A DNA stretch of 20,014 nucleotides from an uncultured Erysipelotrichaceae bacterium (GCA_937900565.1 CALCFG010000008.1:1-20014); one strand, 5' to 3'; positions 8,655-15,112 are shown, numbered from the stretch's first letter. The notes: a model not told the origin generated them from the sequence alone. Program-made: numbers and translations.

Positions 8655-8800
8655 ATACCCGTTCAATACCAAAGACAGTAACGGACAATTGTCTTAATCA
8701 TGTTACCGAGGGAAGAATTAACGAATTAACGATTAATTTTTACTTGCGTCTTTGATTATTTAAAGACGCAAGTTTTGCGTATTGATCATAAACTATTAAG
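8655..8800 (+). promoter_or_regulatory. L10 leader: ribosomal protein L10(L12)4-binding autoregulatory RNA
   Basis: The 5' leader of rplJ contains the conserved pieces of the Firmicutes L10 leader in order: ACCAAAGACAGTA at about 8668-8680, a short stem region, TTAAT, and TTACCGAGGG at about 8703-8712. In Bacillus subtilis the L10(L12)4 complex binds this RNA and causes premature termination of rplJL; here the leader is followed by an attenuator hairpin at 8742-8776, as that mechanism needs. The motif is seen; the binding and the effect are taken from the known family. Confidence 0.8.
8742..8776 (+). terminator. Attenuator hairpin in the rplJ leader
   Basis: ACTTGCGTCTTT (8742-8753) and AAAGACGCAAGT (8762-8773) form a perfect 12-pair stem with an eight-base loop, followed by TTT. 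The T run is short, which suits a conditional rather than a strong terminator. It sits 42 bases before the rplJ start, downstream of the protein-binding part of the leader. An antiterminator pairing could not be folded by eye. Confidence 0.65.
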
Positions 8801-8815
8801 GTTGGAGGTGAATAC

Positions 8816-9361
8816 ATGAACAAGACCATTTTGGAATCTAAAAAAGCGTTAGTTAACGAAATCGCACAAAAGATGAAAGACAGCGCTTCAACAGTTGTTT
8901 GCGAATACCGTGGATTATCTGTTTCTGAAGTTACTGAATTACGTCGTGCTTTACGTGCTGAAGGCGTTGAATTAAAGGTTTATAAAAATTCCATGGTTAC
9001 TCGTGCTGCTGAATTGGCAGAATTTGGCGATTTAGCAACTGAGTTAACAGGTCCAAATGCGATTGCATTCTCAGATGACGCAGTAGCGCCAGCTCGTGTT
9101 TTAGCTAATTTCGCTAAAGAACACAAAGCTTTAGTTTTGAAGAATGGTATCGTTGAAGGAAAAGTTGTTGACAGAGCGTCAATGGCACAAATCGCATCTA
9201 TCCCAGGAAGAGAAGGCTTAATCTCTATGTTTATGAGTTGCTTACAAGCACCATTAAGAAACGTATGTTATGCTGTTAATGCGGTAAGAGATGCAAAACC
9301 AGCTGATGGAGAAACTGCTCCAGTTAGCGAACCTGTAGCAAGCGAAGAAGCTGCTGCATAA
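8816..9361 (+). CDS. rplJ: 50S ribosomal protein L10
   Basis: A 181-aa L10 (uL10), slightly longer than the usual ~165-175 because of an acidic, Ala-rich tail (APVSEPVASEEAAA). It anchors L7/L12 dimers to 23S rRNA at the base of the ribosomal stalk and, bound to L12, represses its own operon. The family core is clear: STVVCEYRGLSVSEVTELR, VELKVYKNSM, LTGPNAIAFS, then an L12-binding C-terminal helix near IASIPGREGLISMFMSCL. GGAGGTG at 8803-8809 gives a near-perfect ribosome site for ATG 8816. rplL follows after 33 bases. The rplK-rplA genes that often precede it are absent here, so rplJL is a self-contained unit. Confidence 0.97.
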   Translation: MNKTILESKKALVNEIAQKMKDSASTVVCEYRGLSVSEVTELRRALRAEGVELKVYKNSMVTRAAELAEFGDLATELTGPNAIAFSDDAVAPARVLANFAKEHKALVLKNGIVEGKVVDRASMAQIASIPGREGLISMFMSCLQAPLRNVCYAVNAVRDAKPADGETAPVSEPVASEEAAA

Positions 9362-9394
9362 TTAAATTAGAAAGAAATAAAGGAGAAAATTAAA

Positions 9395-9760
9395 ATGGCA
9401 ATCACTAAAGAAGATATCTTAGCTTATCTTGAAACTGCTACTATTATGGATTTAAACGATTTAGTTAAATCTATCGAAGAAAAATTCGGTGTTAGCGCAG
9501 CTGCTCCTGTAGCTGTTGCTGCTGTTGCTGCTGAAGCAAATGACGAACCAAGCGAAGTTGACGTAATCTTAAAAGAAGTTGGTCAATCTAAAGTTGGTGT
9601 AATTAAAGTAATCCGTGAAGTAACTGGATTAGGTTTAGTTGACGCTAAGAAAATTGCTGACGGCGTTCCAGCTGCAGTAAAAGAAAAAGTTTCACCTAAA
9701 GAAGCTGAAGAAATTAAAGAAAAATTAATGGCTGCTGGTGCAGTTGTTGAAATTAAATAG
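9395..9760 (+). CDS. rplL: 50S ribosomal protein L7/L12
   Basis: A 121-aa bL12 of normal length. It has the N-terminal dimerisation domain (MAITKEDILAYLETATIMDL), an Ala/Val-rich hinge at about 35-50 and the factor-binding C-terminal domain with VGVIKVIREVTGLGLVDAKK and EEIKEKLMAAGAVVEIK. It forms the flexible stalk that recruits elongation and initiation factors to the ribosome. AGGAG at 9381-9385 serves ATG 9395. It is co-transcribed with rplJ and followed 25 bases later by a terminator; rpoB, the common next gene in many Firmicutes, is not here. Confidence 0.98.
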   Translation: MAITKEDILAYLETATIMDLNDLVKSIEEKFGVSAAAPVAVAAVAAEANDEPSEVDVILKEVGQSKVGVIKVIREVTGLGLVDAKKIADGVPAAVKEKVSPKEAEEIKEKLMAAGAVVEIK

Positions 9761-9785
9761 TCTTCCAACCAAAGATTAGTTAATT

Positions 9786-9814
9786 AGGATCCGTAATGAT
9801 TATGGATCCTTTTT
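9786..9814 (+). terminator. Terminator of the rplJL operon
   Basis: AGGATCCGTAA and TTATGGATCCT pair (one G-T) around a short loop and are followed by TTTT. It lies 25 bases after the rplL stop. Confidence 0.85.
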
Positions 9815-9820
9815 GTATAA

Positions 9821-9851
9821 AAACATCATAAGTAAACTACTTATGATGTTT
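9821..9851 (-). terminator. Terminator of the Crp-family regulator gene
   Basis: AAACATCATAAGTA and TACTTATGATGTTT form a perfect 14-pair stem with a three-base loop; on the minus strand TTTTTATAC follows. The hairpin overlaps the last bases of the regulator gene and lies back-to-back with the rplJL terminator. Confidence 0.8.
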
Positions 9852-10473
9852 ATGAGATTAAACGAATACGATATTTGTGCCGATCGATAATTTTATCTTC
9901 TTCTAAATTTTTAATTTCACGCATTAAAGCACTGCGATCAACAGAAAGAAAATCTGCCAATTGTGTATAATTCATTGGAATATAAAAAACACGTTGGTAA
10001 TTACGGGATGCTAAGTAATTAAAATATATAAGTAAGCGATTGCGAATGGAACGCTGACTCAACATTTCGATATGGAAATTAAGTTGTTGAAATTTAATTC
10101 GAAACATTTGAATAAAGGATTGTGCCATTTCTAAGGCATTAGGAAGCGTACTTATTTGTTCGATTAATGTGGATAGCGAAATAAAAATAATATGGACATC
10201 GCTTGTGGCGATTACGCTATATTGTCCGGAGACACGAATATCATGGAATAATTCTCCGAAAATATCATTTTCATAGTAATGTGCCAATATGTATTTGTTT
10301 CCTTTAGAATCGTATTGAACTAAATCAGCTTCACCTTCCAATAAAAAGATAATACGATCCCTTTTTTCAAGATAATCAGCAATTGTATCGCCTTTCGTTA
10401 CTGTTTTTTCAGTTACCCCTTTGAAGTCAGAAATTAAATCGATAAATTCACGGGTCTCATTCTTCTTTGCCAT
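9850..10473 (-). CDS. Crp/Fnr-family transcription regulator without cysteines
   Basis: A 207-aa protein with the Crp/Fnr plan: cyclic-nucleotide-binding-like beta barrel (about 15-115, with KGDTIADYLEKRDRIIFLLEG and the loop YENDIFGELFHD), a long dimer helix (about 115-148) and a winged helix-turn-helix (about 168-192, YTQLADFLSVDRSALMREI). There is no cysteine at all, so it cannot carry an Fnr iron-sulfur cluster; its ligand is unknown. No Shine-Dalgarno precedes either possible ATG (10479 or 10473). I choose 10473 because TACTAT lies exactly six bases upstream of it, so the transcript may start on this ATG. The gene is divergent from nrdD, and a perfect palindrome between them covers its own -35: likely autorepression plus control of nrdDG. 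Confidence 0.88.
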   Translation of the reverse strand: MAKKNETREFIDLISDFKGVTEKTVTKGDTIADYLEKRDRIIFLLEGEADLVQYDSKGNKYILAHYYENDIFGELFHDIRVSGQYSVIATSDVHIIFISLSTLIEQISTLPNALEMAQSFIQMFRIKFQQLNFHIEMLSQRSIRNRLLIYFNYLASRNYQRVFYIPMNYTQLADFLSVDRSALMREIKNLEEDKIIDRHKYRIRLIS

Positions 10474-10479
10474 GCGCAT

Positions 10480-10508
10480 ATAGTAAGATTAAAATGTTGC
10501 AATTGCAA
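10480..10508 (-). promoter_or_regulatory. Probable promoter of the Crp-family gene
   Basis: On the minus strand TTGCAA (10508-10503), 17 bases, TACTAT (10485-10480), each with four of six matches. Its -35 is one half of the palindrome 10495-10510, so a protein bound there would block this promoter. Confidence 0.5.
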
Positions 10509-10510
10509 CA
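10495..10510. promoter_or_regulatory. Perfect 16-bp palindrome, probable Crp-family operator
   Basis: TGTTGCAATTGCAACA reads the same on both strands. It lies in the 94-base gap between the divergent crp-like and nrdD genes, with its centre about 45 bases upstream of a likely nrdD start (TTATAT -10 at 10536-10541, no good -35). Size and symmetry fit Crp/Fnr-family sites, though the half-site TGTTGC is neither the Crp TGTGA nor the Fnr TTGAT. Position suggests activation of nrdD and repression of the regulator itself; this is inferred. Confidence 0.6.
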
Positions 10511-10567
10511 CTTTTTATCTTTTTTTGTGGCAAAATTATATCCGTATCGAAAAGCAGGAGAAGGATT

Positions 10568-12694
10568 ATGAAGATTATTAAACGTGATGGTCGTGCTGTT
10601 GACTACGATCCAAGTAAAATCTACAATGCCATTCGCAAGGCAAACGAAGAAGTTGCTAAAAAAGAAAGAGCCAGTGAAACTGACATTAATAGTATTATTT
10701 TAAGCATTGAAAGTTTAAAAAAACGCCGTATGTTGGTGGAAGATATTCAAGATATTGTTGAAGAAAAATTAATGGAGCAAGGCCATTATGAATTGGCAAA
10801 AAAATATATTATTTATCGATATACACGTGCATTAGTACGTAAACAAAATACCACAGATGAATCTATTTTAGGTTTAATCAAGCATTCAAATAAAGACGTT
10901 ATGGAAGAAAATTCCAATAAAAATCCAATTATCGCCTCTACGCAACGAGATTTAATTGCAGGTGAAGTAAGTAAAGATTTAACGCGTCGTTTGTTGCTTC
11001 CTGAAAAAATCAGTAAAGCTCATGATGAAGGGATGATTCATTTTCATGATGCCGATTACTTCTTACAACCAATTTTTAACTGTTGTTTAGTAAATATTGA
11101 AGATATGTTGGATAACGGTACAGTAATGAATGGTAAATTAATTGAAACACCAAAATCATTCCAAGTTGCTTGTACTGTGACAACTCAAATTATTGCATCC
11201 GTTGCAAGTAGTCAATATGGTGGACAATCCATTGAAATACGTCACTTAGGTAAATATTTAGCAAGATCTCGTGATAAATTTTCTAAGGAAATCCATGATA
11301 AATACGATGGTAAATTAGATGAAGCAACCATTGAAGGACTAGTGAATGATCGTTTGCGTTATGAATTAAAAGGTGGCGTTCAAACGATTCAATACCAAAT
11401 TAATACATTAATGACAACCAATGGTCAATCACCATTCGTTACATTATTCATGTACCTAAAACAAGATGATCCTTATATAAAAGAAAATGCAATGATATTT
11501 GAAGAAGTGATTCGTCAACGTTTGCAAGGTATTAAAAATGAACAAGGTGTGTATGTTACTCCTGCATTCCCTAAATTAGTTTATGTATTGGATGAAAACA
11601 ATAATTTAACTGGTGGTGAATACGATTATTTAACTGAATTAGCGGTGCAATGCAGCGCGAAACGTATGTATCCTGACTATATTAGTGCTAAGAAAATGCG
11701 TGAAAATTATGAAGGTAACGTCTTTGCACCAATGGGATGTCGTTCGTTCTTATCTCCATGGAAAGATAGTGAAGGTAATTACAAATTTGAAGGGCGTTTT
11801 AATCAAGGTGTTGTTAGTGTAAACTTACCGCAAGCTGCCATTGTTGCTAAACGTGAAGGAAGAGATTTCTATGAAGTATTGGATGAACGTTTGGAATTAT
11901 GCTATGAAGCGTTAATGTGTCGTCACCATGCGTTATTAGGTACTACTGCGGATGTATCACCAGTGCATTGGATGTATGGTGGTATTGCCCGTTTAAGTCC
12001 AGGTGAAAAGATTGATGAATACTTAAAAGGTGGCTATTCAACATTATCATTAGGTTATATTGGTGTTTATGAAGCCACATTGTTAATGACTGGCGAAGAT
12101 CAAACCACTGAAAAAGGATTGGCATTTGCGTTAGAATTAATGAAACATTTGCGAAAAGCATGTGACTCTTGGAAAGAAGAAACAGGTTTAGGCTTTGCGT
12201 TATATGGTACTCCTGCTGAAAGCCTATGTTATCGCTTTGCCCGCATTGATAAAGAAAAATATGGCACTATTGTGGATGTAACCGATAAAGGCTATTACAC
12301 AAACAGTTACCATGTGGATGTACGTCAACATATTGATGCATTCCATAAATTCAAATTTGAATCGCAATTCCAACCAATTAGTTCAGGCGGTGCAATTTCA
12401 TATGTCGAGATTCCGAATATGGCCAATAACTTACAAGCGTTGGCACAATTGGTTAAATACATTTATGATAATATTCAATATGCTGAATTTAATACAAAGA
12501 GTGACTATTGCCAATGCTGTGGATTCGATGGTGAATTATTAATTGATGACAATGGTGAATGGTATTGTCCAAATTGTGGTAACCGCGATAAAACGAAGAT
12601 GAATGTTACTCGTCGTACATGTGGTTACTTAGGTGAAAACTTCTGGAATGTAGGTAAAACAAAAGAAATTAAAAGTCGTGTAACTCACCTATAA
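10568..12694 (+). CDS. nrdD: Anaerobic (class III) ribonucleoside-triphosphate reductase
   Basis: A 708-aa glycyl-radical enzyme that makes dNTPs without oxygen, using formate in the best-known members. N-terminal ATP-cone (KIIKRDGRAVDYDPSKIYNA, about 2-95) for allosteric control. The catalytic barrel shows HFHDADYFLQPIFNCCLVNI and the active-site Cys391 in APMGCRSFLSPW. A zinc ribbon near the end has C648/C651 and C667/C670. The radical site is Gly686 in RTCGYLGENFWNVGKTKEI. All key residues are present and the length is normal. AGGAG at 10556-10560 serves ATG 10568. The activase gene nrdG follows, separated by a hairpin. Upstream, the palindrome at 10495-10510 and the divergent Crp-family gene suggest control by that regulator. 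Presence implies growth under anaerobic conditions. Confidence 0.97.
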   Translation: MKIIKRDGRAVDYDPSKIYNAIRKANEEVAKKERASETDINSIILSIESLKKRRMLVEDIQDIVEEKLMEQGHYELAKKYIIYRYTRALVRKQNTTDESILGLIKHSNKDVMEENSNKNPIIASTQRDLIAGEVSKDLTRRLLLPEKISKAHDEGMIHFHDADYFLQPIFNCCLVNIEDMLDNGTVMNGKLIETPKSFQVACTVTTQIIASVASSQYGGQSIEIRHLGKYLARSRDKFSKEIHDKYDGKLDEATIEGLVNDRLRYELKGGVQTIQYQINTLMTTNGQSPFVTLFMYLKQDDPYIKENAMIFEEVIRQRLQGIKNEQGVYVTPAFPKLVYVLDENNNLTGGEYDYLTELAVQCSAKRMYPDYISAKKMRENYEGNVFAPMGCRSFLSPWKDSEGNYKFEGRFNQGVVSVNLPQAAIVAKREGRDFYEVLDERLELCYEALMCRHHALLGTTADVSPVHWMYGGIARLSPGEKIDEYLKGGYSTLSLGYIGVYEATLLMTGEDQTTEKGLAFALELMKHLRKACDSWKEETGLGFALYGTPAESLCYRFARIDKEKYGTIVDVTDKGYYTNSYHVDVRQHIDAFHKFKFESQFQPISSGGAISYVEIPNMANNLQALAQLVKYIYDNIQYAEFNTKSDYCQCCGFDGELLIDDNGEWYCPNCGNRDKTKMNVTRRTCGYLGENFWNVGKTKEIKSRVTHL

Positions 12695-12707
12695 TTAACA
12701 AAAAACC

Positions 12708-12737
12708 AAAAAGGAGCAATACTTCTTGCTCCTTTTT
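12708..12737 (+). terminator. Intercistronic terminator/attenuator between nrdD and nrdG
   Basis: AAAAAGGAGCAA and TTGCTCCTTTTT form a perfect 12-pair stem with a six-base loop, ending in five T. It lies in the 66-base gap between the two genes. As no separate nrdG promoter is seen, it probably lets only part of the transcription through, so less activase than reductase is made. Confidence 0.7.
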
Positions 12738-12760
12738 ACTTAAGAGAAGGTAATAAGATT

Positions 12761-13306
12761 ATGAGATATGCATCAATTAAAAATTATGATATTGCAAACG
12801 GCCAAGGCGTAAGAGTTTCATTGTTCGTTACAGGTTGTCGTCATCATTGCCCCAATTGCTTTAATGAAGAAATCTGGGGATTTGATACAGGTGAACCATT
12901 TACTGATAAAGAGAAAGATATGATTCTTTCTTACCTTGAACCTGAATATATTGAAGGATTATCGTTACTTGGTGGTGAACCATTAGAACCTGAAAATCAA
13001 CAAGGATTATTAGAATTGGTTAAAGAAGTAAGATCTAAATATCCAAATAAATCAGTATGGTGTTATACAGGATTTACATTTGAATATCTAATCGAACAAA
13101 AATTAGCCAAAGATCCATACTTAAAAGAATTATTAGAAAACATTGATATTCTTGTCGATGGACCATTTGTTGAAGATTTAAAAAATCCAAGTCTTGCATT
13201 TAGAGGATCAAGTAATCAACGTATCCTTGATTGTAAGCAAAGCATCAAAATCATGAAACCATATGAATTGCATATGGATAGATTAGGGCAACAAAGTAAC
13301 GCTTAA
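12761..13306 (+). CDS. nrdG: Anaerobic ribonucleotide reductase activating protein (radical SAM)
   Basis: A 181-aa radical SAM enzyme that generates the glycyl radical on NrdD. The cluster motif is C26-RHH-C30-PN-C33, the CxxxCxxC that binds the [4Fe-4S] cluster; GGEPLEPENQ at about 69-78 matches the SAM-binding GGE motif. VDGPFVEDLKNPSLAFRGSSNQRI is the usual NrdG C-terminal signature region. The length is slightly above the ~155-175 norm. GAGAAGG at 12744-12750 precedes ATG 12761. It is second in the nrdDG operon, ended by the hairpin at 13373-13411. Confidence 0.96.
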   Translation: MRYASIKNYDIANGQGVRVSLFVTGCRHHCPNCFNEEIWGFDTGEPFTDKEKDMILSYLEPEYIEGLSLLGGEPLEPENQQGLLELVKEVRSKYPNKSVWCYTGFTFEYLIEQKLAKDPYLKELLENIDILVDGPFVEDLKNPSLAFRGSSNQRILDCKQSIKIMKPYELHMDRLGQQSNA

Positions 13307-13372
13307 TTATTAACGTTGTTATATTGCTCAAACCAGTGATAGAATTAGCGAAATAATAAAAGCATTATAATC

Positions 13373-13411
13373 AAAGCCTTTTTGAAAAGTGAATTTCAAA
13401 AAGGCTTTTTT
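13373..13411. terminator. Terminator of nrdDG, shared with the convergent LytTR gene
   Basis: AAAGCCTTTTTGAAA and TTTCAAAAAGGCTTT form a perfect 15-pair stem with a six-base loop, followed on the plus strand by TTT. The LytTR gene ends ten bases away on the other strand; its transcript would form the same hairpin with a poorer U tract. Confidence 0.85.
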
Positions 13412-13420
13412 ATCAATTTA

Positions 13421-14236
13421 TTATTCTTCATCGCCCAATAATTTAATTCGTATGGACTCTATTAAAAGATTTTTCAGATCATTTTTATTAAAAGTAATTG
13501 TGTCACCAGACTTAGTGTGGATGATATTTTCAATCGTATCTATTTTTTGGCAATTATATCCATTAATTAAATACCCACGGTTGATCAAAAGGAATTGAGG
13601 TAAATATTTAAATTGTTCATAGCACTCTTTTAATGTGCTTCGGAAATATATGTCTTTTAAACCGTTTTTAAAATAATAGTGTATTCGTAAATAGTTTGCT
13701 TCTTTAACAACATACTCTATATCATTAATTGGTATATGAAGAAAAGCATCATTTCGAATATTTGTTGGAAGATTACGAGTGTTTTTTAAAAGATTGATAC
13801 TCAGGTTAAAAACTAACTTATCTTTAAAAAGTAAACGAATTATTTTCTTAAGGTATGCTCCTAACTCATCCTCCAGATTTTCTTCACGAATGAAGAACAA
13901 CCCTTCATATAAAGAAATTGTTTCAATCAGGGATTTATCGGTAGATATCAGGATAAAGAAGGCAGAACTGTTTAATGAGAATATATCTATTTCATTCAAT
14001 AATGCACTAAATTCGTGTGCGGTTGAATTAATGATATAAATATTGTAGTAGTTATTTTCTGCTGCATCAGTAAAATTATTGAAGCATTTTATGTTGTATG
14101 TAATTTTAAGGCGCTTACTAATAATTGTCATAATGTTAGTTTTGATTTTATCCAACTTTGCATTGTTTTTACTTACGATGCATATATTAATATGACCATT
14201 ATTTAAACAGATTGAATTTTTCTTTAATGTTTCCAT
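13421..14236 (-). CDS. LytTR-domain regulator with degenerate receiver, likely controls the bacteriocin operon
   Basis: A 271-aa AgrA/ComE-like regulator. The C-terminal LytTR DNA-binding domain (about 165-265) shows IPINDIEYVVKEANYLRIHY, DIYFRSTLKECYEQF, LINRGYLINGYNCQKI and TKSGDTITFNKNDL. The N-terminal half (about 15-135) has the length and strand pattern of a receiver, but the phosphorylation Asp is replaced (N70 in NIYIIN), and the acidic pair expected after strand one is absent (IVSKN). It therefore probably does not work by phosphorylation. No histidine kinase or pheromone gene is near. It points away from the peptide genes across a 159-base gap, the usual place for a bacteriocin regulator. 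No Shine-Dalgarno is seen, and TATAAT ends seven bases before the ATG, suggesting a leaderless mRNA. Confidence 0.85.
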   Translation of the reverse strand: METLKKNSICLNNGHINICIVSKNNAKLDKIKTNIMTIISKRLKITYNIKCFNNFTDAAENNYYNIYIINSTAHEFSALLNEIDIFSLNSSAFFILISTDKSLIETISLYEGLFFIREENLEDELGAYLKKIIRLLFKDKLVFNLSINLLKNTRNLPTNIRNDAFLHIPINDIEYVVKEANYLRIHYYFKNGLKDIYFRSTLKECYEQFKYLPQFLLINRGYLINGYNCQKIDTIENIIHTKSGDTITFNKNDLKNLLIESIRIKLLGDEE

Positions 14237-14242
14237 ATATTA

Positions 14243-14248
14243 ATTATA
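14243..14248 (-). promoter_or_regulatory. -10 element of the LytTR gene, predicting a leaderless transcript
   Basis: A consensus TATAAT on the minus strand, then TAATAT, then the ATG at 14236-14234. Initiation seven bases after the -10 would fall on the A of the start codon. No clear -35 is found 16-18 bases upstream. Confidence 0.45.
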
Positions 14249-14395
14249 TGTATCCTAGATTGTTTTAATAGGCATTAGGGATTAAAAGGTGTGAATAGCC
14301 ACGATATGGGATGAATAAAAAAGTATAAAAAATTTTGAATGTTAATATGTAGTCGTAATCTACGTATGTGAATTTAATGCCAAGGAGGAATACAT
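14249..14395 (+). promoter_or_regulatory. Control region upstream of the secreted peptide genes (promoter not resolved)
   Basis: No confident -35/-10 pair is visible. Items seen: TGAATA twice exactly 20 bases apart (14292 and 14312), a spacing close to that of LytTR direct repeats but without the consensus; TATAAA at 14324-14329 as a possible -10; an inverted repeat ATATGTAG / CTACGTAT (14345-14352 and 14360-14367) with one G-T pair; and the ribosome site AAGGAGG at 14382-14388. A weak -35 would fit a promoter that needs an activator such as the adjacent LytTR protein. Confidence 0.35.
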
Positions 14396-14722
14396 ATGAA
14401 GTACATTAAATATACAATTTTCAGTGTTTGTATGCTAATGGCTTGTGCAATATCTCCAGTTCTAGGTAAGCAGGGGGAAGTAAAAGATAGTCGCGTATGG
14501 TACACATATTGGGATGAATCTTCAACAAATGTTATATATACGGGTGTTGTAAATTATTTAGATTATCAAATTTATGCGCCATGTGTTCATCAACTTGAAT
14601 GGGGTTGTGGTGGTTTTGCAATGCAAAATGATTATAAAGAATACGGTGAAGCTTCTTTTATGAATAATCATAAGCATGGTTTAATGAATAAAGATAGAGG
14701 TTATGATTATGTTGTGGAATAA
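14396..14722 (+). CDS. Secreted bacteriocin-like peptide 1 (lactococcin 972-type locus)
   Basis: A 108-aa precursor with a Sec-type signal peptide: MKYIKY, a hydrophobic stretch to about 22, and likely cleavage after PVLG (24/25), leaving about 84 residues. The mature part has C63 (YAPCV) and C71 (GCGGFA), plus VIYTGV, YKEYG and HKHGLMNKD, all shared with the next peptide. Secretion without a double-glycine leader and the DUF1430 and ABC genes downstream are typical of lactococcin 972 loci, but the mature sequence does not show that bacteriocin's usual pattern, so this may be a new family. AAGGAGG precedes ATG 14396 by seven bases. The last 14 bases overlap the next peptide gene. A signalling peptide or an immunity factor cannot be excluded. 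Confidence 0.7.
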   Translation: MKYIKYTIFSVCMLMACAISPVLGKQGEVKDSRVWYTYWDESSTNVIYTGVVNYLDYQIYAPCVHQLEWGCGGFAMQNDYKEYGEASFMNNHKHGLMNKDRGYDYVVE

Positions 14723-15059
14723 GATTAAATATTTTGCTTTTAGTGCTATTTTGTTATCGATTTTTTGTGTTTATCCAAGCGTTATGCCGTTTGCTTCAGA
14801 TTGGCGTATTGATGATGAACGCGTAACAATGATCTACTGGGATAATTATGATTGGGGAGTAATATACACTGGCGTTACAAATAAAATTGGTTATAACGCA
14901 TATGCTCCTTGCGTTGGGAAAGAATTTTCTGGATACTCATGTGGTGCATTTGCTTTAAAAGGTGAATACAAAGAATACGGTCTTAGTTTAACAGGATTAC
15001 CTGCTCATAAGCACGCTTTACAGAATCGTGATTTAGGAATGGATTATATCGTTGATTAA
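14709..15059 (+). CDS. Secreted bacteriocin-like peptide 2, paralogue of peptide 1
   Basis: A 116-aa precursor. The start is placed at ATG 14709 because AGAGG (14696-14700) lies eight bases upstream; an ATG at 14703 is only two bases from it. The gene starts inside the end of peptide 1, so translation is probably coupled. The signal peptide has NKIK, a hydrophobic core to about 25 and likely cleavage after PFA (29). The mature part aligns with peptide 1 across its length: YWD, VIYTGV, YAPCV (C68), SCGAFAL (C78), YKEYG, HKHALQNRD and a G-DY-V-acidic end. The spacing between the cysteines is two residues longer than in peptide 1 (ten against eight). Two related but distinct secreted peptides made together suggest a two-component bacteriocin or a peptide pair for different targets. 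Confidence 0.7.
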   Translation: MLWNKIKYFAFSAILLSIFCVYPSVMPFASDWRIDDERVTMIYWDNYDWGVIYTGVTNKIGYNAYAPCVGKEFSGYSCGAFALKGEYKEYGLSLTGLPAHKHALQNRDLGMDYIVD

Positions 15060-15064
15060 TAATC

Positions 15065-15095
15065 ATTAAAGTAGTTGATATTTAACTACTTTAAT
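15065..15095 (+). other. Hairpin between the peptide genes and the permease gene
   Basis: ATTAAAGTAGTT (15065-15076) and AACTACTTTAAT (15084-15095) form a perfect 12-pair stem with a seven-base loop, without a T run (CTTTAAGG follows). It probably protects the 3' end of the peptide mRNA or slows transcription, so the peptides exceed the export/immunity proteins. The ribosome site AGGAGG for the next gene follows five bases later. Confidence 0.6.
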
Positions 15096-15112
15096 CTTTA
15101 AGGAGGTAAATT

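Noticed and set aside
9850..10479. The Crp-family protein as Fnr
   Set aside because: It has no cysteines and so cannot hold the iron-sulfur cluster.
11943..12542. Reading frames in other phases inside nrdD (both strands), and similar ones inside hsdR, the permeases and the ATPase
   Set aside because: They lie wholly within strongly conserved genes, have no ribosome sites and show no recognisable protein features.
13389..14039. Plus-strand reading frames opposite the LytTR gene
   Set aside because: They are antisense to a clear LytTR coding region, one starting inside the terminator hairpin.
14396..15059. Firm naming of the peptides as lactococcin 972
   Set aside because: Only the neighbouring export/immunity genes support this; the mature sequences do not show the family's pattern.
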